Positions 43,833 to 51,835 of a DNA stretch of 64,000 bases are shown in pieces (position 1 is the first letter of the stretch; the number at the start of each line of letters is the position of its first letter). The position numbers and the translations under genes are program-made. Source of the stretch: Bacteroidota bacterium (GTDB taxonomy: Bacteria; Bacteroidota; Bacteroidia; Bacteroidales; Lentimicrobiaceae); the NCBI GenBank assembly GCA_023417935.1, contig JAEZDY010000036.1, forward strand, positions 76,332 to 140,331, read 5' to 3'. A model generated the notes under the pieces. It saw only the letters and a list, made by a program, of their open reading frames with translations. It ran no database searches and was not told the DNA's origin.

Positions 43833-45935
43833 TTACCTCAACGCCCTCTCAATCACCCCATCATCAGCCTTTTCAGGCAGGGTAACTTTCAGCAGTGGCT
43901 CCTGTGCCATGGCGCGCTTGATGGCGAAGATGGCTTCGTCATTGCGGGCCCATGAGCGGCGGGCTATGCCGTTGTTTACATCCCAGTGGAGCATGCTGCG
44001 AAGTCGCCTGTCGCTGTCGGCACTGCCGTCGAGCAACATGCCGAAACCGCCGTTTATAACCTCGCCCCAGCCTACGCCACCACCGTTGTGTATTGATACC
44101 CATGTGGCGCCCCTGAATGAATCGCCAATCACGTTGTGTATGGCCATGTCGGCGGTAAAGCTGCTGCCGTCATAAATATTGGAAGTTTCCCTGAAAGGTG
44201 AATCGGTGCCCGACACATCATGATGATCCCTGCCAAGCACCACCGGGGCACTTATAACACCATCGGCAATGGCCTTGTTGAAAGCCGCGGCTATGCGGGT
44301 GCGCCCTTCGCAGTCGGCGTAGAGTATGCGGGCCTGTGAACCCACCACCAGCTTGTTCTGCTTGGCTTCGCGTATCCACCGTATGTTGTCCTTCATCTGC
44401 ATGCTGATTTCCGCCGGGGCCGTGGCGGCTATCTCTGCCAGCACTTCCATCGCTATGCGGTCGGTAGTATCCAGATCTTCCGGTTTGCCCGATGCACATA
44501 CCCACCTGAACGGACCAAAGCCGTAGTCGAAGCACATCGGACCCATGATGTCCTGCACGTAACTCGGGTACCTGAAAGTGCCTTTATCGTTAAAGATGTC
44601 AGCCCCTGCCCTGCCTGCTTCAAGCAGAAACGCGTTGCCGTAATCAAAAAAGTACATACCACCGGCGGCAAGCCTGTTAATGGCAGTCACCTGTCGCTTC
44701 AGCGATTCATGCACCCGCTCCCTGAACTTCTCCGGTTCACGGGCCATCATATCGTTGGCTTCCTCAAACGTAAGACCGGCGGGATAATACCCTCCTGCCC
44801 ACGGATTGTGCAGCGATGTTTGGTCTGAACCCATATCCACCTTCACGCCGCGCTCTGCCAGCCGCTCCCACAGGTCAACAATATTACCCAGGTAGGCTAT
44901 TGAATGCGCTTCACCGGCAGCCATAAAATACAGTGCCCTGTTGATGGCTTCATCCACATCGGCAGTAAGCTCATCCACCCAGCCCTGGCTGTGACGCTTA
45001 TGGGCGGCATGGGGATTAACCTCGGCGGTAATACTCACCACCCCGGCAATATTGGCTGCCTTGGGCTGTGCCCCGCTCATACCTCCCAATCCCGCAGTTA
45101 CAAACAGCCGACCCTCTAATCCGCGCTCTTCTGTTAAGTTGGGGTTGTTCGCTTCCGCAGATGCCTGCAATTCATTAGTCGCTTCCGCAGATGACTGTAA
45201 TTCGTTGGTCGCTTTCGCGGATGCCTGGGCAATTTTCCGGCCTACATTAAGCACCGTGATAGCGGTACCATGCACAATTCCCTGCGGACCGATGTACATG
45301 TATGAACCTGCTGTCATTTGGCCGTATTGCGATACACCCAGGGCGTTGAAGCGCTCCCAGTGATCGGGGGTGGAATAGTTGGGTATCACCATGCCATTGG
45401 TGACCACTACGCGGGGCGCATCCTTGTGCGATGGAAACAATCCCATCGGATGTCCCGAGTACATCACCAGTGTCTGCTCTTCAGTCATCTCCGCGAGGTA
45501 CTTCATGGTAAGCAGGTACTGTGCCCAGTTCTGGAAAACAGCCCCGTTGCCGCCGTATGTTATCAGCTCATGCGGATGCTGTGCAACAGCCGGATCGAGG
45601 TTATTCTGAATCATCAGCATTATGGCTGCTGCCTGTGCACACTTTGCAGGGTAATCGCTTATTGGCCTGGCATACATATCATACGTGGGCATGAAGCGGT
45701 ACATATAAACGCGACCGTACTTCTTCAGCTCATCGGCAAACTCAGGTGCCAGCACCTCATGGTGCCGTGCATCAAAGTATCTCAGCGCATTGCGCAGGGC
45801 AAGTTTCTTTTCTTCCGCGGTAAGTATATCCTTCCGTACCGGTGCGTGACTTACTGTTTCATCATACGCCCGGGGCGCCGGCAACGTTCCCGGAATACCG
45901 GCCATCACAGCTTTCTTAAAATCCATCACTTCCAT
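43833..45935 (-). CDS. hutU: Urocanate hydratase
   Basis: A 700-residue urocanase, second step of histidine degradation (urocanate to imidazolone propionate, NAD as electrophile). Conserved stretches are YGGNGAVFQNWAQYLL, GMSGAQPKAANIAG, VDMGSDQTSLHNPWAGGYY and HNGGGVGWGEVINGGFGM. Near residues 236-265 an insertion is made of three ten-residue repeats (ASAKATNELQ, SSAEATNELQ, ASAEANNPNL) that is foreign to the family. No hutH, hutI or hutG is adjacent. The gene is clearly GC-richer than the dcw region. It follows the glycosyltransferase gene by 41 bases. Confidence 0.95.
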   Translation of the reverse strand: MEVMDFKKAVMAGIPGTLPAPRAYDETVSHAPVRKDILTAEEKKLALRNALRYFDARHHEVLAPEFADELKKYGRVYMYRFMPTYDMYARPISDYPAKCAQAAAIMLMIQNNLDPAVAQHPHELITYGGNGAVFQNWAQYLLTMKYLAEMTEEQTLVMYSGHPMGLFPSHKDAPRVVVTNGMVIPNYSTPDHWERFNALGVSQYGQMTAGSYMYIGPQGIVHGTAITVLNVGRKIAQASAKATNELQSSAEATNELQASAEANNPNLTEERGLEGRLFVTAGLGGMSGAQPKAANIAGVVSITAEVNPHAAHKRHSQGWVDELTADVDEAINRALYFMAAGEAHSIAYLGNIVDLWERLAERGVKVDMGSDQTSLHNPWAGGYYPAGLTFEEANDMMAREPEKFRERVHESLKRQVTAINRLAAGGMYFFDYGNAFLLEAGRAGADIFNDKGTFRYPSYVQDIMGPMCFDYGFGPFRWVCASGKPEDLDTTDRIAMEVLAEIAATAPAEISMQMKDNIRWIREAKQNKLVVGSQARILYADCEGRTRIAAAFNKAIADGVISAPVVLGRDHHDVSGTDSPFRETSNIYDGSSFTADMAIHNVIGDSFRGATWVSIHNGGGVGWGEVINGGFGMLLDGSADSDRRLRSMLHWDVNNGIARRSWARNDEAIFAIKRAMAQEPLLKVTLPEKADDGVIERALR
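45141..45230 (-). repeat. Three 30-base tandem repeats inside hutU
   Basis: Units at 45141-45170, 45171-45200 and 45201-45230 share GCTTCCGCAGATG-type sequence on the plus strand and stay in frame, coding for three ten-residue repeats in urocanase. The unit nearest the enzyme's C-terminal side is the most diverged at its end. Confidence 0.85.
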
Positions 45936-45976
45936 TGTTTCATCGCTTTAAGCAAACACCTGCCAATCAACCGGCT

Positions 45977-47113
45977 TTACCACTGGGTTTTCCTGCCAAA
46001 CATCCCGGCAAGGCCAAGCCACGTGTTTACTATCATTAAAAATATTTCGAAGAAAGGCACCCACATCAGAAAGTGCTTTTCGTACAATTTGTTCATAACC
46101 TTCTTTACTATAAACAGTTGAGTGCCCAGCCTTATTGCGAACACCGCCGCCAGCAGCACCGGTTCAACCTTTAGCACCGCCAGTGTTACCAGCAGTGCAA
46201 AGAATAAAAACCGTGTAAAGGCGAACGTGCCAAGCACTATCTGGTGGCGTGTGCGATAGAAACCACCTGTGGTAAGGTGCCGCCGCTTCTGGTGAAACCA
46301 GTAACCAAGGCTCTGTTTGGGCTTCGAGTAAGTGAATGAGGCAGCATCTACTTGTACGCGTGTGTTCCCTTTGTTGGCTACGCCGTTAATAAACAGGTCG
46401 TCGTCGCCCGACATAAGTTTGTAGTGTTTCACAAAGCCGCCTGAACTATAAAACAGGCTGCGATGATAAGCCAGGTTGCGCCCCACCCCCATGTAAGGCA
46501 TCCCCGCCAGGGCATAACCCATGTACTGCATGGCCACCTGCACCGTGTCAAACCTTATAAGTTTGTTAAGCAATCCCGGCTGTTCATTGTAAGCGCCATA
46601 ACCGAGCACAATCTCCGTTTTATCCGTAAAGGCCTCCTGCATACTACTAATCCAGTTTGTGCCCGCAGGCTGGCAATCTGCATCAGCAAGCAGCAACCGT
46701 TCATGTTTTGCCTCCCTGATACCCAGCGACAGTGGAAACTTCTTTCCCCTGAAGAAGTTAAGGTTCTGTTCAATATTTACCACCTTCAGGCGACTATACT
46801 TATCGCGCAGCTCCCGCAACAAGTAAAACGTATCGTCGTCCGATGCATCGTTCACCACAATTACCTCAAATTCGGGGTAATCCTGTTCAAGCACCTTTGG
46901 CAGGAATCTCACCAGGTTATGGTACTCATTCTTCGCGCATATTATCACCGACACCGGCGGCCTGAGCTCACTCACCGGTTGCTTTTGCGACTTATAAAAT
47001 GCCAGCCGCGCGAACACGAACCAGTAATAACCCAGCTGTATCAGCAGCATAACAACCAGCAACACAACCAACGGAAACCAGGGCGATGCCACCAGGGTAT
47101 TTATCCAAACCAT
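45977..47113 (-). CDS. Membrane glycosyltransferase, family 2
   Basis: 378 residues. One N-terminal membrane segment (WFPLVVLLVVMLLIQLGYYW) precedes a GT2 catalytic domain with SVIICAKNEYHNLVRFLP, VNDASDDDT, LLLADADCQPA (DxD-type metal site) and SGDDDLFINGVA. KRRHLTTGGFY matches the RRW-like acceptor block of processive GT2 enzymes. Two or three membrane segments close the protein. It probably adds sugar to a lipid or surface polymer at the inner membrane; the substrate is unknown. GC content is similar to hutU. Confidence 0.88.
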   Translation of the reverse strand: MVWINTLVASPWFPLVVLLVVMLLIQLGYYWFVFARLAFYKSQKQPVSELRPPVSVIICAKNEYHNLVRFLPKVLEQDYPEFEVIVVNDASDDDTFYLLRELRDKYSRLKVVNIEQNLNFFRGKKFPLSLGIREAKHERLLLADADCQPAGTNWISSMQEAFTDKTEIVLGYGAYNEQPGLLNKLIRFDTVQVAMQYMGYALAGMPYMGVGRNLAYHRSLFYSSGGFVKHYKLMSGDDDLFINGVANKGNTRVQVDAASFTYSKPKQSLGYWFHQKRRHLTTGGFYRTRHQIVLGTFAFTRFLFFALLVTLAVLKVEPVLLAAVFAIRLGTQLFIVKKVMNKLYEKHFLMWVPFFEIFLMIVNTWLGLAGMFGRKTQW

Positions 47114-47255
47114 ATAAAGTTATTTCAACCCCGCAAAATTATTCAAATCAAGCCAACTTTTGAAGTTAAGTTATTAACAAGTGGTAGCTGACAACGTGTA
47201 ACACCTCACCCTAGCCCTCTCCTATATTTGCGCCCATCCGACTCTAAATATACTT

Positions 47256-47300
47256 TTATCTATGGAAAAATGCAAAATTTTCCTATTTTTCCATAGATAA
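47256..47300. repeat. 16-base perfect inverted repeat
   Basis: TTATCTATGGAAAAAT at 47256-47271 and its exact complement at 47285-47300, with a 13-base loop. It lies between two minus-strand genes, downstream of the J-domain-like gene only in the plus sense, and has no obvious U tract beyond the stem. Confidence 0.75.
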
Positions 47301-47330
47301 GAATCAAACAAAAGGTTCCATCCTTCGTTC

Positions 47331-47354
47331 AGACGCCAACATGGCGTCTCTACA
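47331..47354. repeat. Palindromic repeat of the GTAGAGACGC type
   Basis: AGACGCCAACATGGCGTCT followed by CTACA. The AGACGC/GCGTCTCTA ends match the palindrome at 28782-28811, so this is a second dispersed copy of the same kind of element with a different core. Confidence 0.6.
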
Positions 47355-47392
47355 TTTGGTGGTGTTTATGACAAAAATCTTCCGCGTCACTT

Positions 47393-47989
47393 TTAATTTT
47401 TTAATATCTCCCTTATTTCCTCAACTGCAAATCCCCTATAACTTACTATTAATACTGTGAAACCAATCAAGCATAGAAACAGAGATCCAATTAAGTTCCC
47501 AACATTATGGAATAATACAAACTTGATAAAAAAATAAATACCAAGAAATGAATAGATTATAGCACCAAGGCCTGTGAAAGCTATATTGCCTCCGCCGATA
47601 CTATGAGCGAGTCCCTTTAATAAGTATAGGCTAATAAGTGGTTCCATCAAATCTATGTATGTACCATCTTCTTCATCAATGTGGTTCTTAACTACCTCAG
47701 CACCTTCATCTGAAAGCATATCAACTATTTCACTGTATTTACGAATAGTGCCTTCATATAGTTTTATACCCTTTCCGCTTATTTCACTCCCGTATAGCAT
47801 ATCATAGTACTTACGCCCCGCTTCATTACCCAGCACGCTATATGCTCTGCTGATGCTAAGCACAGACTCCTTAACATCAGTTGAACTATCTGAATCCAGT
47901 AATTCCCGCATTCTCTCCTTGTACTTCTTTGCAATCCTGTAATTACTTGATTGAGGCTTGAGATTTAGTAGCGTATAGTAGTCTTCCAT
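47393..47989 (-). CDS. J-domain-like membrane protein lacking HPD
   Basis: 198 residues. The first 70 resemble a DnaJ domain: DYYTLLNLKPQSSNYRIAKK (helix I-II region) and SISRAYSVLGNEAGRKYYDM (helix III-IV). The HPD tripeptide that stimulates Hsp70 is missing, so a normal co-chaperone role is unlikely. Two hydrophobic segments (GLGAIIYSFLGIYFFIKFVLF and a second, LIGSLFLCLIGFTVLIVSY) lie near the C-terminus. The function is unknown. It is a stand-alone minus-strand gene between the glycosyltransferase and a toxin-antitoxin module. Confidence 0.7.
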   Translation of the reverse strand: MEDYYTLLNLKPQSSNYRIAKKYKERMRELLDSDSSTDVKESVLSISRAYSVLGNEAGRKYYDMLYGSEISGKGIKLYEGTIRKYSEIVDMLSDEGAEVVKNHIDEEDGTYIDLMEPLISLYLLKGLAHSIGGGNIAFTGLGAIIYSFLGIYFFIKFVLFHNVGNLIGSLFLCLIGFTVLIVSYRGFAVEEIREILKN

Positions 47990-48236
47990 GGGTTGAGGGT
48001 ATAAAACCCTTTATCTAAATAATTGTGATATACTTTATAAGAGGCAATCTTAACAAAGGTATTAATAATGCAATAAGATAGTTATCTTATAATTGTTTGT
48101 CACCGCGCCGTAGGTGCGAAAGATCGGTAGAAACATACAGCCTGCTATTCTTCTTGTTTTACAACGATTGTGTAGCATGTCTTTTGGTAGTAACTGTGAG
48201 AAATCTTAAGGGTGGGGAATTTCTCAACAATTACCC

Positions 48237-48263
48237 AATTGTAAACAATTTTGTTTATTTTTG
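48237..48263 (+). promoter_or_regulatory. Operator-like inverted repeat and promoter of the AbiEii-type module
   Basis: AATTGT and ACAATT (48237-48250) form an inverted repeat around AA. It is followed by TATTTTTG at 48256-48263, a full -7 match. The expected transcript start falls at or next to the ATG at 48268, so the mRNA may be leaderless. The repeat is a likely site for the HTH antitoxin. Confidence 0.5.
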
Positions 48264-48267
48264 TATT

Positions 48268-48729
48268 ATGAAAGATCAATTATCCATTATCAAGGGCATT
48301 CATCCCGGACTTATTGTTGACCGGGAACTGAAGAAGCGCAAGATCCAACAAGGGAAATTTGCATCTGACATACATGAATATCCTCAAACGCTTTCTTCGA
48401 TTATTAAGACCAAGCGAAACATGAATACTCCTCTTTCTTTAAAAATAGAGAAAGCTTTTGGTTGGGAGGAAGGCTTTTTAATGATCCTGCAGGTATATTA
48501 TGATATTGAACAGGAAAAGATCAATCTACCTGGCAGAAAGCCTGATCTTAATAAATTCAGGCCCGGACTGTTCTGGGACACCGATATTGAATCAATCAAC
48601 TGGGATAAGCAGAAAAGGGCTGTTATACAAAGGGTATTTGAAAGAGGAAATGATCAGGAGAAAAATGAAATCCTCAGATTTTATGGAAAGTCTACAGTTA
48701 ACGTGATAATGAATAAATATGCCGTTTAA
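48268..48729 (+). CDS. HTH antitoxin with DUF6922-like C-terminal domain
   Basis: 153 residues. The N-terminal 70 form a HigA-type helix-turn-helix: GIHPGLIVDRELKKRKIQQG, FASDIHEYPQTLSSIIKTKR, then KAFGWEEGFLMI. The C-terminal 45 residues, LFWDTDIESINWDKQKRAVI and QRVFERGNDQEKNEILRFYG, look like the DUF6922 family, which commonly accompanies AbiEii-type genes. ATG 48268 is chosen because upstream in-frame codons have no family sequence and overlap the promoter. It overlaps the next gene by 11 bases. It most likely acts as repressor and antitoxin. Confidence 0.8.
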   Translation: MKDQLSIIKGIHPGLIVDRELKKRKIQQGKFASDIHEYPQTLSSIIKTKRNMNTPLSLKIEKAFGWEEGFLMILQVYYDIEQEKINLPGRKPDLNKFRPGLFWDTDIESINWDKQKRAVIQRVFERGNDQEKNEILRFYGKSTVNVIMNKYAV

Positions 48730-49369
48730 ACTCAAATACAATACCATTGATCCGCGCTTAAAATCAGCACTGCTTTTATGTATGAGAGCCCCTGAGCTTG
48801 AAACTTTCAGACTTGTTGGAGGAACTGCATTAAGTTTATATCGGGGTCATCGTATGTCGATTGACCTTGACCTATTCACTGATGAACCTTATGGATCTGT
48901 TGATTTTGAGAAAATTAACAGATTTTTGAATACCACATTCCCTTATGTTGATTCATTGAATATTCAACCCATTGGTTTTGGTCAATCTTATATTGTTGGT
49001 GAAAACAAGGATGATAATTTTAAAATTGACTTGTACTATACTGACACTTTTATTGACCCAGTGAAAACTAACGAAGGAATCAGAATAGCTTCTATCCCCG
49101 ATTTAATTGCCATGAAAGTGGATGTTATTCAACGCGGTGGCAGAAAAAAGGATTTTTGGGATATACATGAATTAATATCTGATTTCACTTTCAAAGAGAT
49201 GATTATATTTCATCTAAAGAGGTATCCATATAATCATGACGTGCAAGAAATACTTGCAAATTTTCAAGACTTTAGTAAGGCTGATGAAGATTTTGACCCA
49301 ATCTGCCTAAAAGAGAAAGTATGGGAAATTATTAAGCTGGATATCCTTGACTTTGTTAAAGCTTCTTAA
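48719..49369 (+). CDS. Nucleotidyltransferase toxin, AbiEii/AbiGii family
   Basis: A 216-residue AbiEii-type nucleotidyltransferase. The signature VGGTALSLYRGHRMSIDLDLF has the glycine pair at 34-35 and the metal aspartates at 49 and 51. The second block IPDLIAMKVDVIQRGGRKKD, then FWDIHELI holds the conserved lysine and aspartates. AbiE is a type IV toxin-antitoxin and phage-abortive system in Gram-positives; some relatives (MenT) add pyrimidines to tRNA acceptor ends. Here the usual AbiEi antitoxin is replaced by the HTH-DUF6922 protein. The target is unknown. Confidence 0.88.
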   Translation: MPFKLKYNTIDPRLKSALLLCMRAPELETFRLVGGTALSLYRGHRMSIDLDLFTDEPYGSVDFEKINRFLNTTFPYVDSLNIQPIGFGQSYIVGENKDDNFKIDLYYTDTFIDPVKTNEGIRIASIPDLIAMKVDVIQRGGRKKDFWDIHELISDFTFKEMIIFHLKRYPYNHDVQEILANFQDFSKADEDFDPICLKEKVWEIIKLDILDFVKAS

Positions 49370-49375
49370 TTACAA

Positions 49376-49951
49376 TCACCGCGGCGTTTCCTCCCCGCAG
49401 TCGCTGCAATCCATATCTTTCTCCTTAACGAGTGTGTAAAACTCCTGCCAGTTGTCTTCTTTACGCACATGCCCGTCAGTTATTTTCAGAAAATCATTAT
49501 TGATGCAATATATTTGTTTTCTGGTCCAGCCATAACGGTGATTCATTTTGATCTTCATTTGATTTCCTTTATAAATTCGTAATGATAAAGCTCCACCGGC
49601 AAGAATAATATCCAAAGTTGAATAAAATGAAAATTCTTTAAAAGGTATAATCAGCTTTTTTTTAATAATGAACAGAAGTACATAGGCAAATTCGATCTCT
49701 TTTCGTTCGTAATCAATTATAAATTCTTCAACGATTGTATGACTAGTCAAAATCCGATATATTATAAATGAAAATGACATAAATACAACAGAGAAAGTAC
49801 TATTTATATTGAAACTAGTGTCAAACACTATATCATTAATGTGCAAGAACTCCAGAACAGCCAATATAGATATAAAAAAAGCAGTATGTATAAACAGTTC
49901 AAGTAACCGGGGTATTTTCAATAACCTTGAGTTTATGTATTTTTTCTTCAT
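49376..49951 (-). CDS. Hypothetical membrane protein
   Basis: 191 residues from the ATG at 49951. The in-frame region upstream reads through the 9-base repeat array and is unlikely to be coding. Two membrane segments are visible (LLELFIHTAFFISILAVLEF and TFSVVFMSFSFIIYRIL), followed by a PH-like beta-rich soluble part (EFIIDYERKEIEFAYVLLFI, IPFKEFSFYS) and a cysteine pair at the end (CSDCGEE). I recognise no family. It converges with the AbiEii-type gene, six bases apart. Confidence 0.6.
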   Translation of the reverse strand: MKKKYINSRLLKIPRLLELFIHTAFFISILAVLEFLHINDIVFDTSFNINSTFSVVFMSFSFIIYRILTSHTIVEEFIIDYERKEIEFAYVLLFIIKKKLIIPFKEFSFYSTLDIILAGGALSLRIYKGNQMKIKMNHRYGWTRKQIYCINNDFLKITDGHVRKEDNWQEFYTLVKEKDMDCSDCGEETPR

Positions 49952-50009
49952 TTGTATCGCCGTCAGCATAAACAAAGATATCAAAAAATTCCTGCGAAGA
50001 GCTTTCTTT

Positions 50010-50102
50010 TTGTGTGACCTGTGGGACCTGTGGGACTTGAGGGACATTTGTTGCGATTGGGGTTTTGTCCCACCTGTCCCACCAGTCCCACCAGTCCCAC
50101 CA
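50010..50102. repeat. Inverted arrays of 9-base repeats
   Basis: From about 50011 to 50046 GTGGGACCT-type units repeat. From 50066 to 50102 the complementary GTCCCACCA-type units repeat. The arms can pair into a long hairpin with a loop of about 20 bases. Confidence 0.75.
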
Positions 50103-50120
50103 AACCACCGTCCCTACTTT

Positions 50121-50741
50121 TCACCGCACCACCCCCACACTCCCTGCAACCCTTCTACGCCTGGTATCAGCGGGGTGCTTGTAGTAAATTATATACATGT
50201 AAATGCCGGGTGGTGATAGGTGGCCTTTGTGATGTCCATTCCAGCCTTCGGCCATATTGCGGGTTTCAAAGAGTAGTTGTCCGCGCTGGTCGTAGATCGT
50301 GATGTTATAGTACTGAAGCTGCAGGGTTGCATCCGTGAAAACGGGCCTGAATATATCGTTGAGTCCATCGCCATTGGGCGTGAAGGCGTTGGGGATCAAA
50401 AGCCATGGATGGCCTGCTGTGTCGTGCGCAGGCAGAACAATAACAAGCCCTGTGGCTGCTTCGCCGGTGCATCCTGCGGGTGTGGTTTCCTGAACTTCCA
50501 GGTAGTACATGCCCGGTTCGTGCCAGGTGATTGTTAGCCTGTTGCTGTATTCATCCTGCGCAGTCCCGTCAACCCACCAGTTGAAAGTGGAACTTGCCGG
50601 GGCATTAACATAATACTCCCTCACGGTACCTACCGGCACACTGTCGGGCACCGGTGCCTGCGCAGTTACCCTTATTCCGGGGGGCCAGAAACATAACAGC
50701 AGAACCAGCATATAATAGCCGGGCACTTCCTGTGATCTCAT
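50121..50741 (-). CDS. Short secreted protein with type B (gliding-motility) C-terminal domain
   Basis: 206 residues. A signal peptide (YYMLVLLLCFWPPGIRVTAQA) and one PKD/Ig-like domain (VREYYVNAPASSTFNWWVDG, WHEPGMYYLEVQETTPAGC) are followed directly by a CHU_C type sorting domain: IPNAFTPNGDGLNDIFRPVF, YDQRGQLLFETRNMAEGWNG and PPGIYMYIIYYK. It is almost a bare type B sorting domain, downstream of two secreted proteins without one, which suggests it anchors or exports a complex made with them. This is inference. Confidence 0.87.
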   Translation of the reverse strand: MRSQEVPGYYMLVLLLCFWPPGIRVTAQAPVPDSVPVGTVREYYVNAPASSTFNWWVDGTAQDEYSNRLTITWHEPGMYYLEVQETTPAGCTGEAATGLVIVLPAHDTAGHPWLLIPNAFTPNGDGLNDIFRPVFTDATLQLQYYNITIYDQRGQLLFETRNMAEGWNGHHKGHLSPPGIYMYIIYYKHPADTRRRRVAGSVGVVR

Positions 50742-50812
50742 ATAAGTTGGTTATGTGAATTCATGCTGCCTTAATTGATCAATTGTTAATTGAATTATTC
50801 TGCACCAATTGA

Positions 50813-51670
50813 TTAATTATGGAAAATAGTGATCGTTGCCGGAAGCTGATTCACAGTAACATCCAATGATGCGGTTGCAGAGCATTCACCGGCTGTTTCG
50901 GTAAGCGATACCGTTCCGCTGCCTGCATTTGTCCAGGTAACTGAAATCTGACCGGTTCCCTGTCCTGTAGCAATAGTACCACCGGTAACCATCCATTCAT
51001 ACACATTTCCCGCCGATAGCACAACCGAATAAACCTGCACATCGCCGGCACACACCATATCAGCACCTGAAATAACCGGCGCAGGGGTTGGATTAACAAT
51101 CACGGTAACCGCCTGTATGTGGGCGCACCCTTCGGTGGTGGCTGCTTTGATGTAATAGGTGCCCGATATGGCTATTGCCGATGGATTGCTTAACGCGATG
51201 GTTGCTTCAGCATCAGCCCAGTAAGTTAGTACTGTGCCGGCCGGCAACGTGCTGCCTGCTGTAATTTCAGGGGCAGTGATATCAACAGTTGATGGCTGAC
51301 ATACAGCCTCCGGATGGGTGATCACAAGCACCGGGGCGGGGTTTACCGTTATGCTGATGGTTACCAGCACGGAGCATGAATTGGTGTTGGTTTCAATAAG
51401 CTGCAATTCGCAGGTACCCGGTGTTTCCCAGTACACTGTAATCAGGTTGCCGGTTGCTCCCGCGTTGATGGTTCCATTGGCACCGCCCGAAGGGATGATG
51501 CTCCACTGATATGTTGTGTTGGCGGTAAATTCAACACCATAGGGCTCTGTGGTAAACTGACAAACCGAATGGTCGCCTGAGTTCGAATAAGGCTGGGCAG
51601 TTGAACTCAAACAGGTTAATGTGATCACTGTCGCGAGAATGAATTGAGCAATAGAAAGCTTTGATTTCAT
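50813..51670 (-). CDS. Secreted Ig/PKD-like repeat protein without T9SS domain
   Basis: 285 residues. A signal peptide (SIAQFILATVITLTCLSSTAQ) precedes three Ig/PKD-like repeats. The first is YQWSIIPSGGANGTINAGAT and VYWETPGTCELQLIETN, the second a spacer domain with YWADAEATIAL, and the third YEWMVTGGTIATGQGTGQIS and LTETAGECSATASL. No sorting domain is present; the chain ends LPATITIFHN, close to the end of the upstream protein. It lies between the lamin-tail protein gene and the short type B gene, all on the minus strand. Confidence 0.82.
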   Translation of the reverse strand: MKSKLSIAQFILATVITLTCLSSTAQPYSNSGDHSVCQFTTEPYGVEFTANTTYQWSIIPSGGANGTINAGATGNLITVYWETPGTCELQLIETNTNSCSVLVTISITVNPAPVLVITHPEAVCQPSTVDITAPEITAGSTLPAGTVLTYWADAEATIALSNPSAIAISGTYYIKAATTEGCAHIQAVTVIVNPTPAPVISGADMVCAGDVQVYSVVLSAGNVYEWMVTGGTIATGQGTGQISVTWTNAGSGTVSLTETAGECSATASLDVTVNQLPATITIFHN

Positions 51671-51684
51671 AATGTTGGGTTTTT

Positions 51685-51835
51685 GGGGTTAACTTAGGTT
51701 TTATGTTTTTCAAATTGTGTTATTAATGCTCTGTTATTGGGCTTAACTTAGGTTTGATTTTTCAAGTTCTGTTGCTGATGTTGTGTTGTTGGCCATAACA
51801 TGGGTTTTGTATTTTTCAAATTGTTCTAATGATGC
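51685..51835. repeat. Three imperfect copies of a roughly 53-base unit
   Basis: Units start near 51685, 51739 and 51791 and share TTAACTTAGGTTTTAT-like sequence, then TTTTTCAAATTGTG. The last unit covers the 3' end (final His codons and stop) of the gene at 51826-53673, so the array appears to be a repeated gene end plus trailer. Confidence 0.7.

Noticed and set aside
43909..44175. Small plus-strand gene at the 3' end of hutU
   Set aside because: Antisense to conserved urocanase sequence with no start context or family match.
45052..46121. Long plus-strand open frames across hutU and the glycosyltransferase gene
   Set aside because: They lie antisense to genes with clear catalytic motifs and show no family sequence or signal; GC-rich third positions create such open antisense frames.
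48097..48267. N-terminal extension of the HTH antitoxin from an upstream start
   Set aside because: The segment overlaps the inverted repeat and -7 box and its translation has no HTH-family sequence.
50010..50102. CRISPR array
   Set aside because: Period is 9 bases with no spacers, and the two halves are inverted relative to each other.
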